This document shows, piece by piece, positions 1 to 9,989 of a stretch of 64,000 nucleotides of DNA; positions within the stretch are counted from its first letter, which is position 1, and each line of letters begins with the position of its first letter. Source of the DNA: Dactylorhiza incarnata (Eukaryota; Streptophyta; Magnoliopsida; Asparagales; Orchidaceae); assembly GCA_033032865.1 (NCBI GenBank), contig JAWHQI010000276.1:496001-560000 (forward strand), written 5' to 3'. The translations under genes were made by a program, and so were the position numbers. The notes below the pieces were generated by a model, which worked only from the letters and a program-made list of their open reading frames with translations, did not search any database and was not told the origin of the DNA.

Positions 1-797
1 ATGACCCAGATCGATTCCGCTGTCGGGCTCTCATTAGACGATGGGTCAGGTTGATCTCTGGAGAGGCTGGTTGAGGAAAGTTTCAGCTGGAATTCCCCAG
101 ATCAATTTCGCCGCCGGGCTCTCATTAGATGGTGGGTTAGGTTGATCTCTAGATAGGCTGTCTGAGGAAAGTTTGATCTAGAATGCCGCAAATTGATTTC
201 GTTGTCGGGCTCTCAATAGACGGTGGGTCAGGTTGATCTCTGGAGAGGTTGACTGAGGAAAGTTTGAGCTGGAATGCCCCAGATCAATTTCGTCGCTGGG
301 CTCTCATTAGATTGTGGGTCAGGATGATCTCTGTAGAGTCTGACTGAAGAAATTTTGAGCTGGAATGCCCCAGATCAATTTCGCTGCTGGGCTGTCATTA
401 GATAGTGGATTAGGGTGATCTTTGGAGAGGCTGGCTGAGGAAAGTTTGAGCTGGAGTGCACCAGATCAATTCTGCTGCCGGGCTCTCATTAGATAGTGGG
501 TCAGGTTGATCACTGGATAGGCTGTCTGAGGAAAGTTTGAGCTAGAAAGCCCCGGATTAATTCCATTGTCAGGCTCTCATTAGACGTTGGGTCAATTGAT
601 CTCTGAGAGGCTGGCTGAGGAAAGTTTGAGCTAGAATGCCCCAGATCGATTTCGCTGTCGGGCTCTCATTAGATGTTGTTTCATGTTAATCTCTGGAGAG
701 GTTGGCTGAGAAAAGTTTGAGCTGGAATGCCCCAGATCGATTCCGTTGTCGGGCTCTCATTAGACGGTGGGTCAAGTTGATCTCTAGAGAGGCTGGT
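1..797. repeat. 91-bp tandem repeat array, left copy
   Basis: About nine head-to-tail copies of a roughly 91-bp unit, recognisable by the recurring words TTTGAGCTGGAATGCCCCAG, GGGCTCTCATTAGA and GGTTGATCTCTGGAGAGGCT. Copies differ by scattered substitutions. The array runs off the left edge of the window. The same unit forms the longer array at 11236-12883, and both are followed by the same spacer and the same minus-strand gene fragment, so this is the 3' non-coding region of one Tat-like retroelement family present twice. No function is visible. Confidence 0.9.
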
Positions 798-1605
798 AGG
801 GTTTCTAATAGCACTCAACTTTCCCAGGTCAACTACGCCGCTGGACTCTCACTAGCCGGGGGGGATTAATTCCTGGATAGGGGAGGCAGGCGAAAGTGGA
901 CAAGGTGTTTCATCTCAAATGGGTCTCCTAACCAGGCACTCACCTATCTGGAAGGACCGTAAGCCATTTTGTTGGCAAGAAATGAAATGCAAGAGGCTCT
1001 TGTGGCCAGGATTTGCGAGTAGGCCTGCCAAAGCAGGCACTTGCTTGGCGAGAACACCTGGGCGAGAACTCATCAGTTGGGAGACAGAAAGATCATGGCA
1101 GGACTCTTGGTTAGTGCATGCCAATGATCCTGCTGGAATGAGCACTAGTCGCGGCGAAGGGCTCGCAGGAGAGAACTCATCAGTGGGGAGATGGAAAAAT
1201 CATGGCAAGGCTCTTGGATAGTGTATGCGAATGAGCCTACCAGAATGGGCATTCTCCACGGAGAAGAGGTCGCAGGAGAGAACCTTGCTGGAATGAATGT
1301 AAAGGAAAAATTCAATTAAGCCCCACGAAGAGGGGCGAGTACGCAGGTGTTCGATCGATTCGCAGGTGCGCGTGGGGTGCGTGCCAGAATGCGAATGCGT
1401 ACATTTACGAGTACACGTGCATTAAATTCAGCGAGTGCCCAAGCAAAGTGCAGGTGTGCGCATGGTGCATGTCGGAGGCGCGAGCACGTAAGAAAATTGT
1501 AGTGAGAAAAGAAAAAATAGAAGAATGATTTAGAAAATATTTTTCATTTCACTACAAAAAATAGTTTACATCAGGGGTTGCGATTCTCGCCTTACAAAAG
1601 AAAAA
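798..1605. other. Non-coding spacer of the Tat-like element, left copy
   Basis: No supported gene. The block starts with a conserved stretch around the word CTCACTAGCCGGGGGGGATT, includes the 107-bp repeat, and runs to the end of the antisense gene. It is collinear with 12884-13690, which shows that the whole module (array, spacer, antisense gene) is duplicated. The short open frames seen here on both strands are not preserved between the two copies. Confidence 0.7.
1064..1300. repeat. 107-bp tandem repeat, left copy
   Basis: Two full copies and the start of a third, with starts at 1064, 1171 and 1278 (exact 107-bp spacing), each opening with GAGAAC and containing a CATCAGT...GGGAGA stretch. 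The same arrangement and exact period recur at 13145, 13252 and 13359. Confidence 0.85.
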
Positions 1606-1628
1606 TCAGAAAGAAAAGTTTACATCTC

Positions 1629-1987
1629 TCAAGATTCTTCCCCTGCCTTCCCACCCTCGCCATCTGTGCTGGAAGAGATTGGTTCGAACAGTTCCGGGAT
1701 GACCTCCTCGACTATGAGCCTCCGCGTCCGCAGCGAGAAGTACAACCTCTTTCAAGGTGTCTAAGATGTGTCTCGTCGCCAGGATTGCGGTGTACCATAG
1801 CGACTCCTCCTTCGCACGCTTCAGGTTCCTCAAGGTTTGGGAGGAGCGAGGAGCAGGTGGAAGGGCGGCCTGGATGAGCTCCTGGTTATGGGCCTTCAGC
1901 ATAACGACCTCCTTCTCCAGTTCCGTCTTGCGAGCAAGGAGCTGGTCCGCAGTCTCGAGGTCCTGCAAAAGGCGAGTGGGTTAAAAT
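1629..1987 (-). pseudogene. Antisense gene Y, left copy, C-terminal part (broken)
   Basis: Minus-strand remnant of the last exon of gene Y. It encodes a coiled-coil-like segment (heptad-rich LEKEVVMLKAHNQELIQAAL) followed by a helix ending near RHILDTLK. The better preserved copy at 13691-14548 ends in an acidic tail (VEEVISELFEP...). Here a frameshift replaces that tail with an unrelated basic one that stops at 1606. The gene continues on the other side of element S1 at 9488, and the five bases AAAAT (1983-1987) are repeated at 9483-9487. So a continuous exon was split by the S1 insertion. Function is unknown; the intact family resembles the gag/transposase-like antisense ORFs of Tat-lineage elements. 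Confidence 0.7.
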
Positions 1988-3129
1988 TGTTGGAACATGG
2001 TCTTCCGCATCTCCTAGGTTTGAGTATAACAAATCCTATGTGTATTTGATCTTGTGTGTTCAAGTGTGCAGGTTTACTAGGTCCACATGACTCAAGGAGT
2101 ACACAAGTTGACTGCCCCCAAAATTGAGGTCAAAATTCGAACAAGCTCACTATCGCCGGCGGTAGCGATAGCGCCCGGCGATAGCGTTGATTAGCACGAT
2201 TCCGGCATCATTTTTAGAAGGAGCTAGCGCCAGGCGGTAGCAGATAGCGCTGGCGATAGCATTGCGCATAAGAGGCATAGAGCAAAATGTTGCCTTGGAT
2301 TGAAGATCCTCCCGCGCAAATTGTTTCTTAATCCGGGCTAGTGCAGGCGGTAGCGCAGAGGCTATAAAATGGATGGCTTGGCTCCGAATTCTTGATCCCT
2401 CCAGAACCCTAAACTCCAGTGCTTCGTGCCACATCATATAGAGGAAGTTTCAGAGAGTTACTCCCACCAAAAGACTAGAGAGAGAATTTCTGAAGGAGGA
2501 TTTCTTCACGCTTCATCCGACCGGCGACCGCTTCAACAACGCTTATACTACAGCGGTTCAACGTCTCCTACTTCAGAAGTTCTTAGAGGGAGTTTTTATT
2601 ATTGTTGTATTTTTATTTTATCTCTTTTGTAAACGCTTAGTGAAATCGCCTCGTGTTGGCGACTAGGTCTGGGTTTGACTTAGGGGGTAATTCGCCTCGT
2701 GTTGGCGACTAGCTCTAGGGAGTAGATCTAGGGGGTGCTCGAGGCCTTTCTGGGGATAGATTGGCTAGAGCGGCTTGAGGCCGTATCTGGGGAGAGATCG
2801 GCTAAAGCCAACCGGTTCGTGGGGATACGAGTCGGTATAGAAAACGAAAAAGAATTTTCACTATTCGCCTCCGATTTCTAGCGTCATAGAAATCCAATTT
2901 TGTAATCAATTTTATTAATAGTAATCATGTCTCTATTTGTGTAATAAAAATGATTTTGCTCTTCATTTATCTAAACTGTTAATTATCCTCTCTTTTATCA
3001 TAAATCAATTTAGATCGCTATTCAAAGTTATTACATTAATCTTGCAACAATTCAAAGTTTTCTAAATTAAATATAAAGTTTCTTAAAACCCTTATTCACC
3101 CCCCTCTAAGGGCGCCTACCGATCCAACA
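1988..3129 (+). repeat. S1 5' LTR
   Basis: Begins TGTTGGAACATGG and ends GATCCAACA. The U3 part (about 2140-2360) carries CG-rich inverted words of the GCCGGCGGTAGCGATAGCGC type immediately upstream of the TATA box. It has one GGCGGTAGCGCAGAGG block where the 3' LTR (8324-9482) has two consecutive GCTAGCGCCGGCGGTAGC words. The R/U5 region ends with a C-rich ACCCCCCTCTAAGG stretch. Confidence 0.93.
2363..2370 (+). promoter_or_regulatory. S1 LTR TATA box
   Basis: TATAAAAT in the context GAGGCTATAAAATGGAT, directly downstream of the CG-rich palindromic words. The same box lies at 8717-8724 in the 3' LTR. Position within the LTR fits the U3/R promoter of a retrotransposon. Confidence 0.7.
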
Positions 3130-3131
3130 AG

Positions 3132-3143
3132 TGGTATCAGAGC
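3132..3143 (+). other. S1 primer-binding site (initiator tRNA-Met)
   Basis: TGGTATCAGAGC, the complement of the 3' end of plant initiator tRNA-Met, starts two bases after the 5' LTR. This is the standard minus-strand primer site of Ty1/copia elements and fixes the plus orientation of S1. Confidence 0.92.
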
Positions 3144-3179
3144 TAGGTTTTATTCCAATCGGCTTAACAACCGGTAATA

Positions 3180-4265
3180 ATGGCGTCTCATGATCTCGCT
3201 TCAACTAGTGGTGAAAATTTTTGTGAAGAGGAAAAATCACTTGCACCACCTTTATTTGAAGGGACAAATTATAAAGGATGGAAAATCTTAATTGAAAAAT
3301 TTATTAAAACTTTAGACATCGAAGTTTGGAATTTAGCAATAGCAAGACCCGCAAATGAATCAAATAAAAAAGAACTTCAATTAAAGGCAAAAGCTAAACA
3401 CTTTTTATTTTGCGGTCTATCAAATGAAATTTTCAAATTAATATATTGTTTTTCAAGTGCATATAAAGTATGGCATTTTCTTGAAGAAATTTATGTTTCT
3501 ACAGGTATGGAACAATCGCAAGAACCGGCGAATATGCATGCATGCACAACTCTTCAAGAATGCCCTCCTCATGACAGATCAATGGAGCACACATCTAATA
3601 GAAGAGAAGAAGAAGTATTGTGTTCGGAAGAGGAGTGCCAAAAAGATGTCAAAGAAATGATATGTTCAAATCGTGCCTCTCCCGAAAGTAATGTAAGGAA
3701 ATCAAATTCCATCTTTTGTACTTCCATCTCTTCATTACAATTGCTTCAAACTACAAAGCGCAAAATTAAGAAATTAAAAAATGCTAATAAACATTTGCGC
3801 TTAGAAAATAAAAATCTAAAGGCAAAAATTAATGAAAAATCAAATTTATCTAGTTCTACACATTGCTCCTTAGTAGAAAACACCACAACTTGTGTAGAAT
3901 ATAAAGAATTAAAAGAAAAACACAAGAAACTTGAAAAGGATTTTATTTTAGTGAAAGAACAAAATGAAAAATTATGTTCAGAAAATTCATCTTTGATAAA
4001 TGATTGTGCTAAGTGTAAAGAATATAAAATTGAAATTAAAGAGGTGGATGAAACATTTGATGAATATAGAAACAACTATCAAGATCATATTGATTCAATT
4101 GTTTCCATTCTTAAAAACAGCACAATCGCTTATAATAAAGCTAGACATAATTTAATGATTAAAAATAATGAATTAAAAACTAAAATCAACTTGCTTAAGG
4201 AAATCATAAAGAAAAACTCTCAAAACATACAATTTCAAGATAATGCAAAATACAAAAGCAAGTGA
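3180..4265 (+). CDS. gag: S1 Gag-like protein (Ty1/copia), main frame
   Basis: 361 codons, starting 36 bp after the primer site at ATGGCGTCTCATG. Residues about 22-105 match the N-terminal copia Gag fold (UBN2/DUF4219 type): PPLFEGTNYKGWK, then F.KTLD..VW and a conserved KVWHFLEE near the end. Residues about 185-355 are strongly coiled-coil-like and rich in K, E, N and L. No CCHC zinc knuckle is present where copia Gag normally has one. The linker after the Gag fold runs straight into an acidic CSEEECQKD segment, as in S2, so the loss predates both insertions. A TGA at 4263-4265 ends this frame, but the same frame reopens immediately (4269-4664). Expected role: capsid-forming structural protein. 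The pairing with S2 makes the identification secure; whether it is still functional is unknown. Confidence 0.85.
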   Translation: MASHDLASTSGENFCEEEKSLAPPLFEGTNYKGWKILIEKFIKTLDIEVWNLAIARPANESNKKELQLKAKAKHFLFCGLSNEIFKLIYCFSSAYKVWHFLEEIYVSTGMEQSQEPANMHACTTLQECPPHDRSMEHTSNRREEEVLCSEEECQKDVKEMICSNRASPESNVRKSNSIFCTSISSLQLLQTTKRKIKKLKNANKHLRLENKNLKAKINEKSNLSSSTHCSLVENTTTCVEYKELKEKHKKLEKDFILVKEQNEKLCSENSSLINDCAKCKEYKIEIKEVDETFDEYRNNYQDHIDSIVSILKNSTIAYNKARHNLMIKNNELKTKINLLKEIIKKNSQNIQFQDNAKYKSK

Positions 4266-4268
4266 AAT

Positions 4269-4664
4269 ATGATTTCTTATAAGTTGAACAAGGCAAGCAA
4301 TAGAAATAACAAACCTCAAAAGATTGAAAATGAAATTCCAAAATACAATCATTACTATCATTTACAACATCAATCTTCTCCCAACATAAAATTAAATGCT
4401 CACAAATTTCCTATGAACAACACTTTTAATAATCATTACAATCATAATCATCAATATAAAGATAATCTCAATGAAAATTTGATGAATAAGAATAACATTA
4501 AACCAAGGTTTGAATGGAGGCCTAAAATTAAAAATGAAACATTCACTTCACATGAAAGGACTCATTCATCTTTGTCTTCACAAAAATCATCACGATGCAT
4601 TTGGGTACCCAAAGGAACCATCACTCATGGTCCTCTTTGGATACCTAAATCTCTTATCCATTAG
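4269..4664 (+). pseudogene. gag: S1 Gag C-terminal extension after an in-frame TGA
   Basis: 131 codons in the same frame as the Gag above, separated by one TGA codon. It is Asn/His/Lys-rich and ends with two WVPKG/WIPK-type motifs (CIWVPKGTITHGPLWIPK), a signature found between Gag and protease in many plant copia polyproteins. S2 preserves the same ending (YIWVPKG...GPLWIPK). The reading frame stops exactly where protease would be expected to begin, and no pol follows. The TGA could be a disabling mutation or a read-through point; S2 has a frameshift rather than a stop at this place, so decay is the simpler explanation. Confidence 0.75.
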
Positions 4665-5949
4665 GTATTATCAATTGCATGAAGTAGAATCCTTTCAAAA
4701 TGAAATATACAAAGTTCTACTTCATGATATGCTTTCATGTCTTTTAATTTGTCTTTTTTTTTCTTTTTTTTCTTTTTTTTCTTTTAAACTATCATGTCAT
4801 GGTCATCCTATAAAATATTGAAAATATGATTTTATCTCTTAAAAGCTTAATATGGTTTTATAAAACAAATTGATCAAAATTCAAAATCATATTTTGATGA
4901 CCTATCTTTTATTATTATATTCATTATTTCTAAATATCTTATATTATCCATTTGAATCAAACTCTAAATTTGTTATAAGATATTTCAAATTAAATCTGGT
5001 TATTAGGCTATTAAGATTCTTAGCCTTCACCAACAAGTGGATTAGTGAAATTACTTAAAGAAAATTCAAGATCTAAATAAAAGTTCAACTTTCAATATGG
5101 TTGTCATTGTTCACAACAAAAAAAATATATATTGTGTTCACTCCTTGATATCAAACATGATCTAAACCATCACTATTGTTCACCTATCAAAAATCACATA
5201 TTTTCAAAATTCTTAATTAAAGGAAAATCACTAAAATGTATTGAAAGAATTTATCTTCATAATGAATATTGAATTCACAAACATCACTATGATCTATTTA
5301 TACCTTTTGCTAAAACTCTCTAAAATCATAATTCATATCAAGAATTATCTATCACATTGGTATTATAATCACTTACTATGATTGGTATATTATGTGTATT
5401 GTGATTTATTTCAAGTTTAGACCTTTAAATCATCTTGATATCTAATCAAATTAAATCATCACTTCATTCTAGGTCTCTAAGTTGAAACACAATCAAAACT
5501 TGGTATAACATTAATCTCAAACTTATCACTCTAACATTGCCACCTAAAGAATATATGTGTCTATGTTAGGCTTTATTTGTTTACCAAGATATACAGGCTA
5601 GGTATTCTCATCTAAGGCATATCCTTAGTATGATTATGCATGAACATTATTATTAATCTCTAAAATCATGCATATTTGACTTGTTCATTCATGTACAATC
5701 ATGCTTACGTTTCTAACTACATTGGTAAATATAAGCCCTAAAATATTAAAATGGAGATATAATGAGATATATCACTTGCAAAGTTTATTTGGAAAAGTCA
5801 TATACAAGATCGCTAATGTTTCATGCAATTTGGACTATCTAGACATCTCTGAAAAATCTGAAAATTCAGCATGAAACTACTAATGGGACACCTAATCAAG
5901 TCCAAGCATCAAAATTTTCAAAACCCAAAAAAATCACTTACTGTTTCCC

Positions 5950-5980
5950 GCGCTAGCGCTAGCGCCGGCGCTAGCGTCGA
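5950..5980. repeat. CG-rich palindromic word in S1 interior
   Basis: An island of CGCTAGCGCTAGCGCCGGCG type in otherwise AT-rich sequence. S2 has a decayed counterpart near 18345-18375. The same word is abundant in the LTRs of S1, S2 and the unrelated G1. Confidence 0.75.
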
Positions 5981-6312
5981 GGTTCATTTTTCTGTATTTT
6001 TTAAATTTCTAAAAATCCCTTAAAATATATAAATCTATATTTTCTACTTAGTTTTGCACTTATGTGTTTCTTTATTTTTTGAAAAATCAAATACAAAACT
6101 ACAAAAACCAAATTACAAAAAATATTTTTTTTTGCTTGTGTTGTTTTCTTTATTTAAAGTTCATTTTTATGCAAAAATCAAATATAAAAGTTGCAAAAGC
6201 AAAAATTACAAAAATATGCTTTTATTTGAAAAAAAAAATCAACTACAAAAATATAAAACAAAACAAAAACAAGCATCGAAATTATTCTTCTGAACTTAAC
6301 TTGTCTATGTAT

Positions 6313-6400
6313 CTTGCGAAAGGGTGATTTGGGCTATCATCCCATCATATCACCTAGTACCGGGCGAACCTCTCACAAGGTAGTCCTCGGGAAGTCCAAG
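6313..6400 (+). other. Conserved 88-bp non-coding block
   Basis: Differs from the S2 counterpart (17977-18064, minus) at only two of 88 positions and has the same length, while flanking sequence carries substitutions and small indels. It contains complementary pairs GGTGAT/ATCACC and ACCT/AGGT. Possibly a structured packaging or RNA-processing signal; that role is inference. Confidence 0.6.
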
Positions 6401-6928
6401 ATCAATCTTATAAGTTCAAACTTTAAATAAAGATTATTTTTTCAAAAATATCAAAAATTTCTGTATGGACTCTATTGTAAAAATCAAGCATGATTTAATA
6501 TATTATTTAGAACTTCTATGATGTTGCAATTTATCTTTTCAAACTACTTTGAACACTGCTTTCATCATGCTTTGATACATCTATTAATGTGTGCATCAAT
6601 TATATTGTAAAAGTTGTGTAGAACTATGCGTAGCATGCCTCTAAGTATGAGTAAATGTTTTATGTTTGATAATGATCTTTATTCACTCACTTATTTTTGG
6701 CATTGTCTACATCTGTGTTTAAATCTAAGATTGCTTGTGTATGTTTTGTATTAGTACAATGAATTAAAATTGCACAAGTATCTTACCTACACTCCTTTAT
6801 TTGCACTTTTAGAAATTAAGAAAAGTGGTTATCTTTATAATAAATTATATTGGTTTGCAAAACAAGTGTATTCGGAGAACTTTGCACAAAACAAAAAATC
6901 ATGAAATAATTTAACAAAGTTATCTCCA

Positions 6929-6989
6929 CCAAGCACTACTTGAACCTCCTGATAAGTCTTAATAAGCATTGTGAGGTTGAGCACCTTGG
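6929..6989 (+). other. 61-nt hairpin A of S1
   Basis: Outer clamp CCAAG ... CTTGG, inner stem AACCTC ... GAGGTT, and an apical region containing TGATAAGTCTTAAT. The partner hairpin B lies 177 bp downstream, and S2 carries both. All four are exactly 61 nt. This is likely a conserved RNA structure of the non-autonomous genome; its function is unknown. Confidence 0.7.
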
Positions 6990-7105
6990 AAAGAATAATA
7001 AAGTATCTTGTGCAAACCATATCTTTCTTTCAAAATAAAAACCACTTATTCTTAAGTACACCGGATCACAATAAAAAAAACACAAGAATAAAATTATGTG
7101 ATCCC

Positions 7106-7166
7106 CCAAGCACTACTCTGCACCCTGATAAGTCTTAATGAGCATTGTGTGTGCAGAGCACCTTGG
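7106..7166 (+). other. 61-nt hairpin B of S1
   Basis: Same outer clamp and apical sequence as hairpin A but a different inner stem, CTCTGCAC ... GTGCAGAG. The S2 counterpart (17219-17279) reads CTTTGCAC ... GTGCAAAG in the element's sense strand, a paired change that keeps the stem. Confidence 0.75.
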
Positions 7167-8018
7167 TTGTTGTACATTTTTCTTTGTGCATTGAAGTGAG
7201 TGGAAGTAAAATTATTTGTGTTTTATTGTGCTCTTTACTTTACATATTACTTGTATTTTTGATTAAAACATTTGTTTACTCTACTCAAAAATACACTAAT
7301 GTGCACATCATTATCTTCCATAACACTTCTTCTCATGAGAATTGGATCCTAATGCAAACTCTATACTACTCTTTACTTATGAAATGCACTAGATAACCTA
7401 GCATGCTTTCTACAATGTTTGGTATGACTTGAAATTGTGAATTGAAATAACATTGTAGTAATCTCTTTGTGATAGTATTATTTCATGCTTGGTTATTTTT
7501 GTCAACCATAAAAGATTTTCATTGAAACATGATTTACATAAACATCTTCTTTTTGAAATTAACTCATATATCTTTTTATGGATTATCCTTGATTAAAATA
7601 AGATGTTTCATGCATTTCTACAAGTCTTCCGCATCATATCACTTTTACCTTGCACTTTCATGCTTATATCAAGTCTAAAATCTCAATTTTTCTTAAAAAA
7701 CAAGTAGTAGACTTGCTTGGTAAAATTTATATTAGCTATTCTAACACGTATATCATTTTTTTATGCTATAAACTCTGATTTATTTCTATGAAAACTTTCA
7801 TGCTAAAATCAAATTTTATTTCTTACTTCTAATTGCTAAAAGGATGTTGTTTCTTATTCTAAAACTTGGAAATCATAATCTTATGCTAAAACTTTGATCT
7901 ATTTTCTCTACAAATTGTTCTAAAACTTCTTATCATTTCCTTCTCACTAAAGAAGCTCGATCATGCCTTTATTATCCAACTTTTTTGTGGTGCCTTCCTA
8001 CCCACTTTTGCTAATAAC

Positions 8019-8190
8019 AAAGGGGGAGAATTAATTAACATGATAAAATGCAAAAGGGGGAGAACTAACATGATAAATATAATCCGCATAATCCGCTATC
8101 AAGATAATAATGATCACATGATTACTTAAGATGATAGCATACATATTAGGGGAGCATTCACATAGGGGGAGCATATATTTAGGGGGAGCA
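8019..8190 (+). other. S1 cluster of PPT-like motifs
   Basis: Five copies of (A/T)AGGGG(G)AG(A/C) at about 8019, 8052, 8156, 8163 and 8180, upstream of the true PPT at 8311. Repeated polypurine tracts near the 3' LTR are a described feature of Sireviruses, and this supports the assignment. Confidence 0.85.
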
Positions 8191-8310
8191 ATTCTAAATG
8201 CTAAAATCAATTATTATCCTAAAGTCATCACTCTCACACACACACAAGTATAGTTTCATCATGATTATCAATTAATGCTTTGTTGTATCATTAATGGATT
8301 TGTTATTATC

Positions 8311-8323
8311 AAAAGGGGGAGTT
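8311..8323 (+). other. S1 polypurine tract
   Basis: AAAAGGGGGAGTT directly abuts the TGTTGG of the 3' LTR: the plus-strand primer site for reverse transcription. Confidence 0.92.
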
Positions 8324-9482
8324 TGTTGGAACATGGTCTTCCGCATCTCCTAGGTTTGAGAATAACAAATCCTATGTGTATTTGATCTTGTGTGTTCAAG
8401 TGTGCAGGTTTACTAGGTCCACATGACTCAAGGAGTACAAATGTTGACTGCCCCCAAAATTGAGGTCAAAATTCGAACAAGCTCACTATCGCCGGCGGTA
8501 GCGATAGCGCCTGGCGATAGCGTTGATAAGCACGATTCCGGCATCATTTTTAGAAGGAGCTAGCGCCAGGCGGTAGCAGATAGCGCTGGCGGTAGCATGG
8601 CGCATAAGAGGCATCGAGCAAAATGTTGCCTTGGATTGAAGATCCTCCCGCGCAAATTGTTTCTTAATCCGGGCTAGCGCCGGCGGTAGCGCTAGCGCCG
8701 GCGGTAGCGCAGAGGCTATAAAATGGATAGCTTGGCTCCGAATTCTTGATCCCTCCAGAACCCTAAACTCCAGTGCTTCGTGCCACATCATATAGAGGAA
8801 GTTTCAGAGAGTTACTCCCACCAAAAGATTAGAGAGAGAATTTCTGAAGGAGGATTTCTTCACGCTTCATCCGACCGGCGACCGCTTCAACAACGCTTAT
8901 ACTACAGCGGTTCAACGTCTCCTACTTCAGAAGTTCTTAGAGGGAGTTTTTATTATTGTTGTATTTTTATTATATCTCTTTTGTAAACGCTTAGTGAAAT
9001 CGCCTCGTGTTGGCGACTAGGTCTGGGTTTGACTTAGGGGGTAATTCGCCTCGTGTTGGCGACTAGCTCTAGGGAGTAGATCTAGGGGTGCTCGAGGCCT
9101 TTCTGGGGATAGATTGGCTAGAGCGGCTTGAGGCCGTATCTGGGGAGAGATCGGCTAAAGCCAACCGGTTCGTGGGGATACGAGTCGGTATAGAAAACGA
9201 AAAAGAATTTTCACTATTCGCCTCCGATTTCTAGCGTCATAGAAATCCAATTTTGTAATCAATTTTATTAATAGTAATCATGTCTCTATTTGTGTAATAA
9301 AATTGATTTTGCTCTTCATTTATCTAAACAGTTAATTATCCTCTCTTTTATCATAAATCAATTTAGATCGCTATTCAAAGTTATTACATTAATCTTGCAA
9401 CAATTCAAAGTTTTCTAAATTAAATATAAAGTTTCTTAAAACCCTTATTCACCCCCCTCTAAGGGCGCCTACCGATCCAACA
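8324..9482 (+). repeat. S1 3' LTR
   Basis: Near-identical to 1988-3129 over its whole length. The main difference is an extra GCTAGCGCCGGCGGTAGC word around 8676-8708. It ends CCAACA, followed by the target duplication AAAAT. Confidence 0.93.
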
Positions 9483-9487
9483 AAAAT

Positions 9488-9989
9488 GGAACATTGGGAA
9501 AGGTGACAAGTGATTTCTCGATAGACTTACCATCCCATCATTGATGCTCGCGAGGAGGTCCTCGGATACCACCTGGTTTTCCTTCAGTTCGGCGAGCTCC
9601 TTCTTCGCCTCCTGCAGCTCGAACTTCAGCTCCTTGGAGTTCCTCTCCATCATTAAGCAGTGGCGACCGACCATTTGGGCGAGGTCCAGCCCACGAAGCT
9701 GAGCTCGCGCGCACTCGTACGCGAGCACTCGAGAGGTGAGGGTGTGGAATTTCGCAGCATCCTCCCGCCCATAGAGGTCGAAGGACAATGCGAAGGCCTG
9801 TCCTCCAATGCTCTCCCACTCCACCCAGGAGGGAGTAAGGGTAGAGATCGAAACCCGGTTGGCGTCTGAGTCCCACTCCAACACGGGATCATCGTCCACG
9901 TCCTGATGCCTGGTGCAGAGGCAGAAGTTGCAGTGGACCACCGGTGCGGGTGCGGTCGGCACATGGGCGGCCACCCAGTGGGTCTCTTA
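9488..9989 (-). pseudogene. Antisense gene Y, left copy, central part
   Basis: Minus-strand continuation of the fragment at 1629-1987, separated from it by S1. From the ATG at 9974 it reads an N-terminal Pro/Cys-containing stretch (PVVHCNFCLCTRHQD), an acidic DDDPVLEWDSD segment, then W.E......FALSFDLYGR and a long coiled coil (LKFELQEAKKELAELKENQV). This copy keeps the frame that the right copy has lost to a one-base deletion. Homology to the right copy stops abruptly near 9989, so exons 1-2 and the promoter are missing here and unrelated sequence follows. The left module is therefore a truncated copy. Role unknown. Confidence 0.7.

Larger units (their letters stand above)
4665..8310 (+). 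other. S1 long non-coding interior
   Basis: About 3.6 kb of AT-rich sequence with no supported gene, standing where protease-integrase-RT-RNase H would be in an autonomous element. It aligns along its length with the corresponding region of S2 (15766-19625). It contains a CG-rich palindrome, an 88-bp conserved block, two 61-nt hairpins and a cluster of PPT-like words, each listed separately. Confidence 0.8.
1988..9482 (+). mobile_element. S1: complete gag-only Sirevirus-like LTR retrotransposon
   Basis: A full element of about 7.5 kb. It has LTRs at 1988-3129 and 8324-9482 starting TGTTGG and ending CCAACA, a 5-bp target duplication AAAAT (1983-1987 and 9483-9487), a primer-binding site complementary to initiator tRNA-Met two bases after the left LTR, and a polypurine tract AAAAGGGGGAGTT directly before the right LTR. 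A cluster of extra PPT-like words upstream of the real PPT is a Sirevirus (Ty1/copia) hallmark. Only a Gag-like protein is encoded; protease, integrase, reverse transcriptase and RNase H are absent, so it must rely on enzymes in trans. The LTRs differ by only about a dozen substitutions by eye plus a copy-number change of an 18-bp word, so the insertion is young. Confidence 0.92.

Noticed and set aside
1..797. CRISPR or minisatellite gene
   Set aside because: Contiguous 91-bp units without unique spacers, in plant retroelement context.
919..1221. Plus-strand 100-codon frame and overlapping minus frames
   Set aside because: Made of the 107-bp tandem repeat; the equivalent frame is not open in the right copy.
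2150..2437. 95-codon minus-strand frame in the S1 5' LTR (also at 8486-8791)
   Set aside because: It lies across the CG-rich U3 words and TATA box. It is open because LTRs are near-identical and the words lack stops; there is no start context or family.
2426..2632. 68-codon plus-strand frame downstream of the S1 TATA box, repeated at 8780-8986
   Set aside because: Conserved only because the two LTRs are young copies; the related S2 LTR does not keep it.
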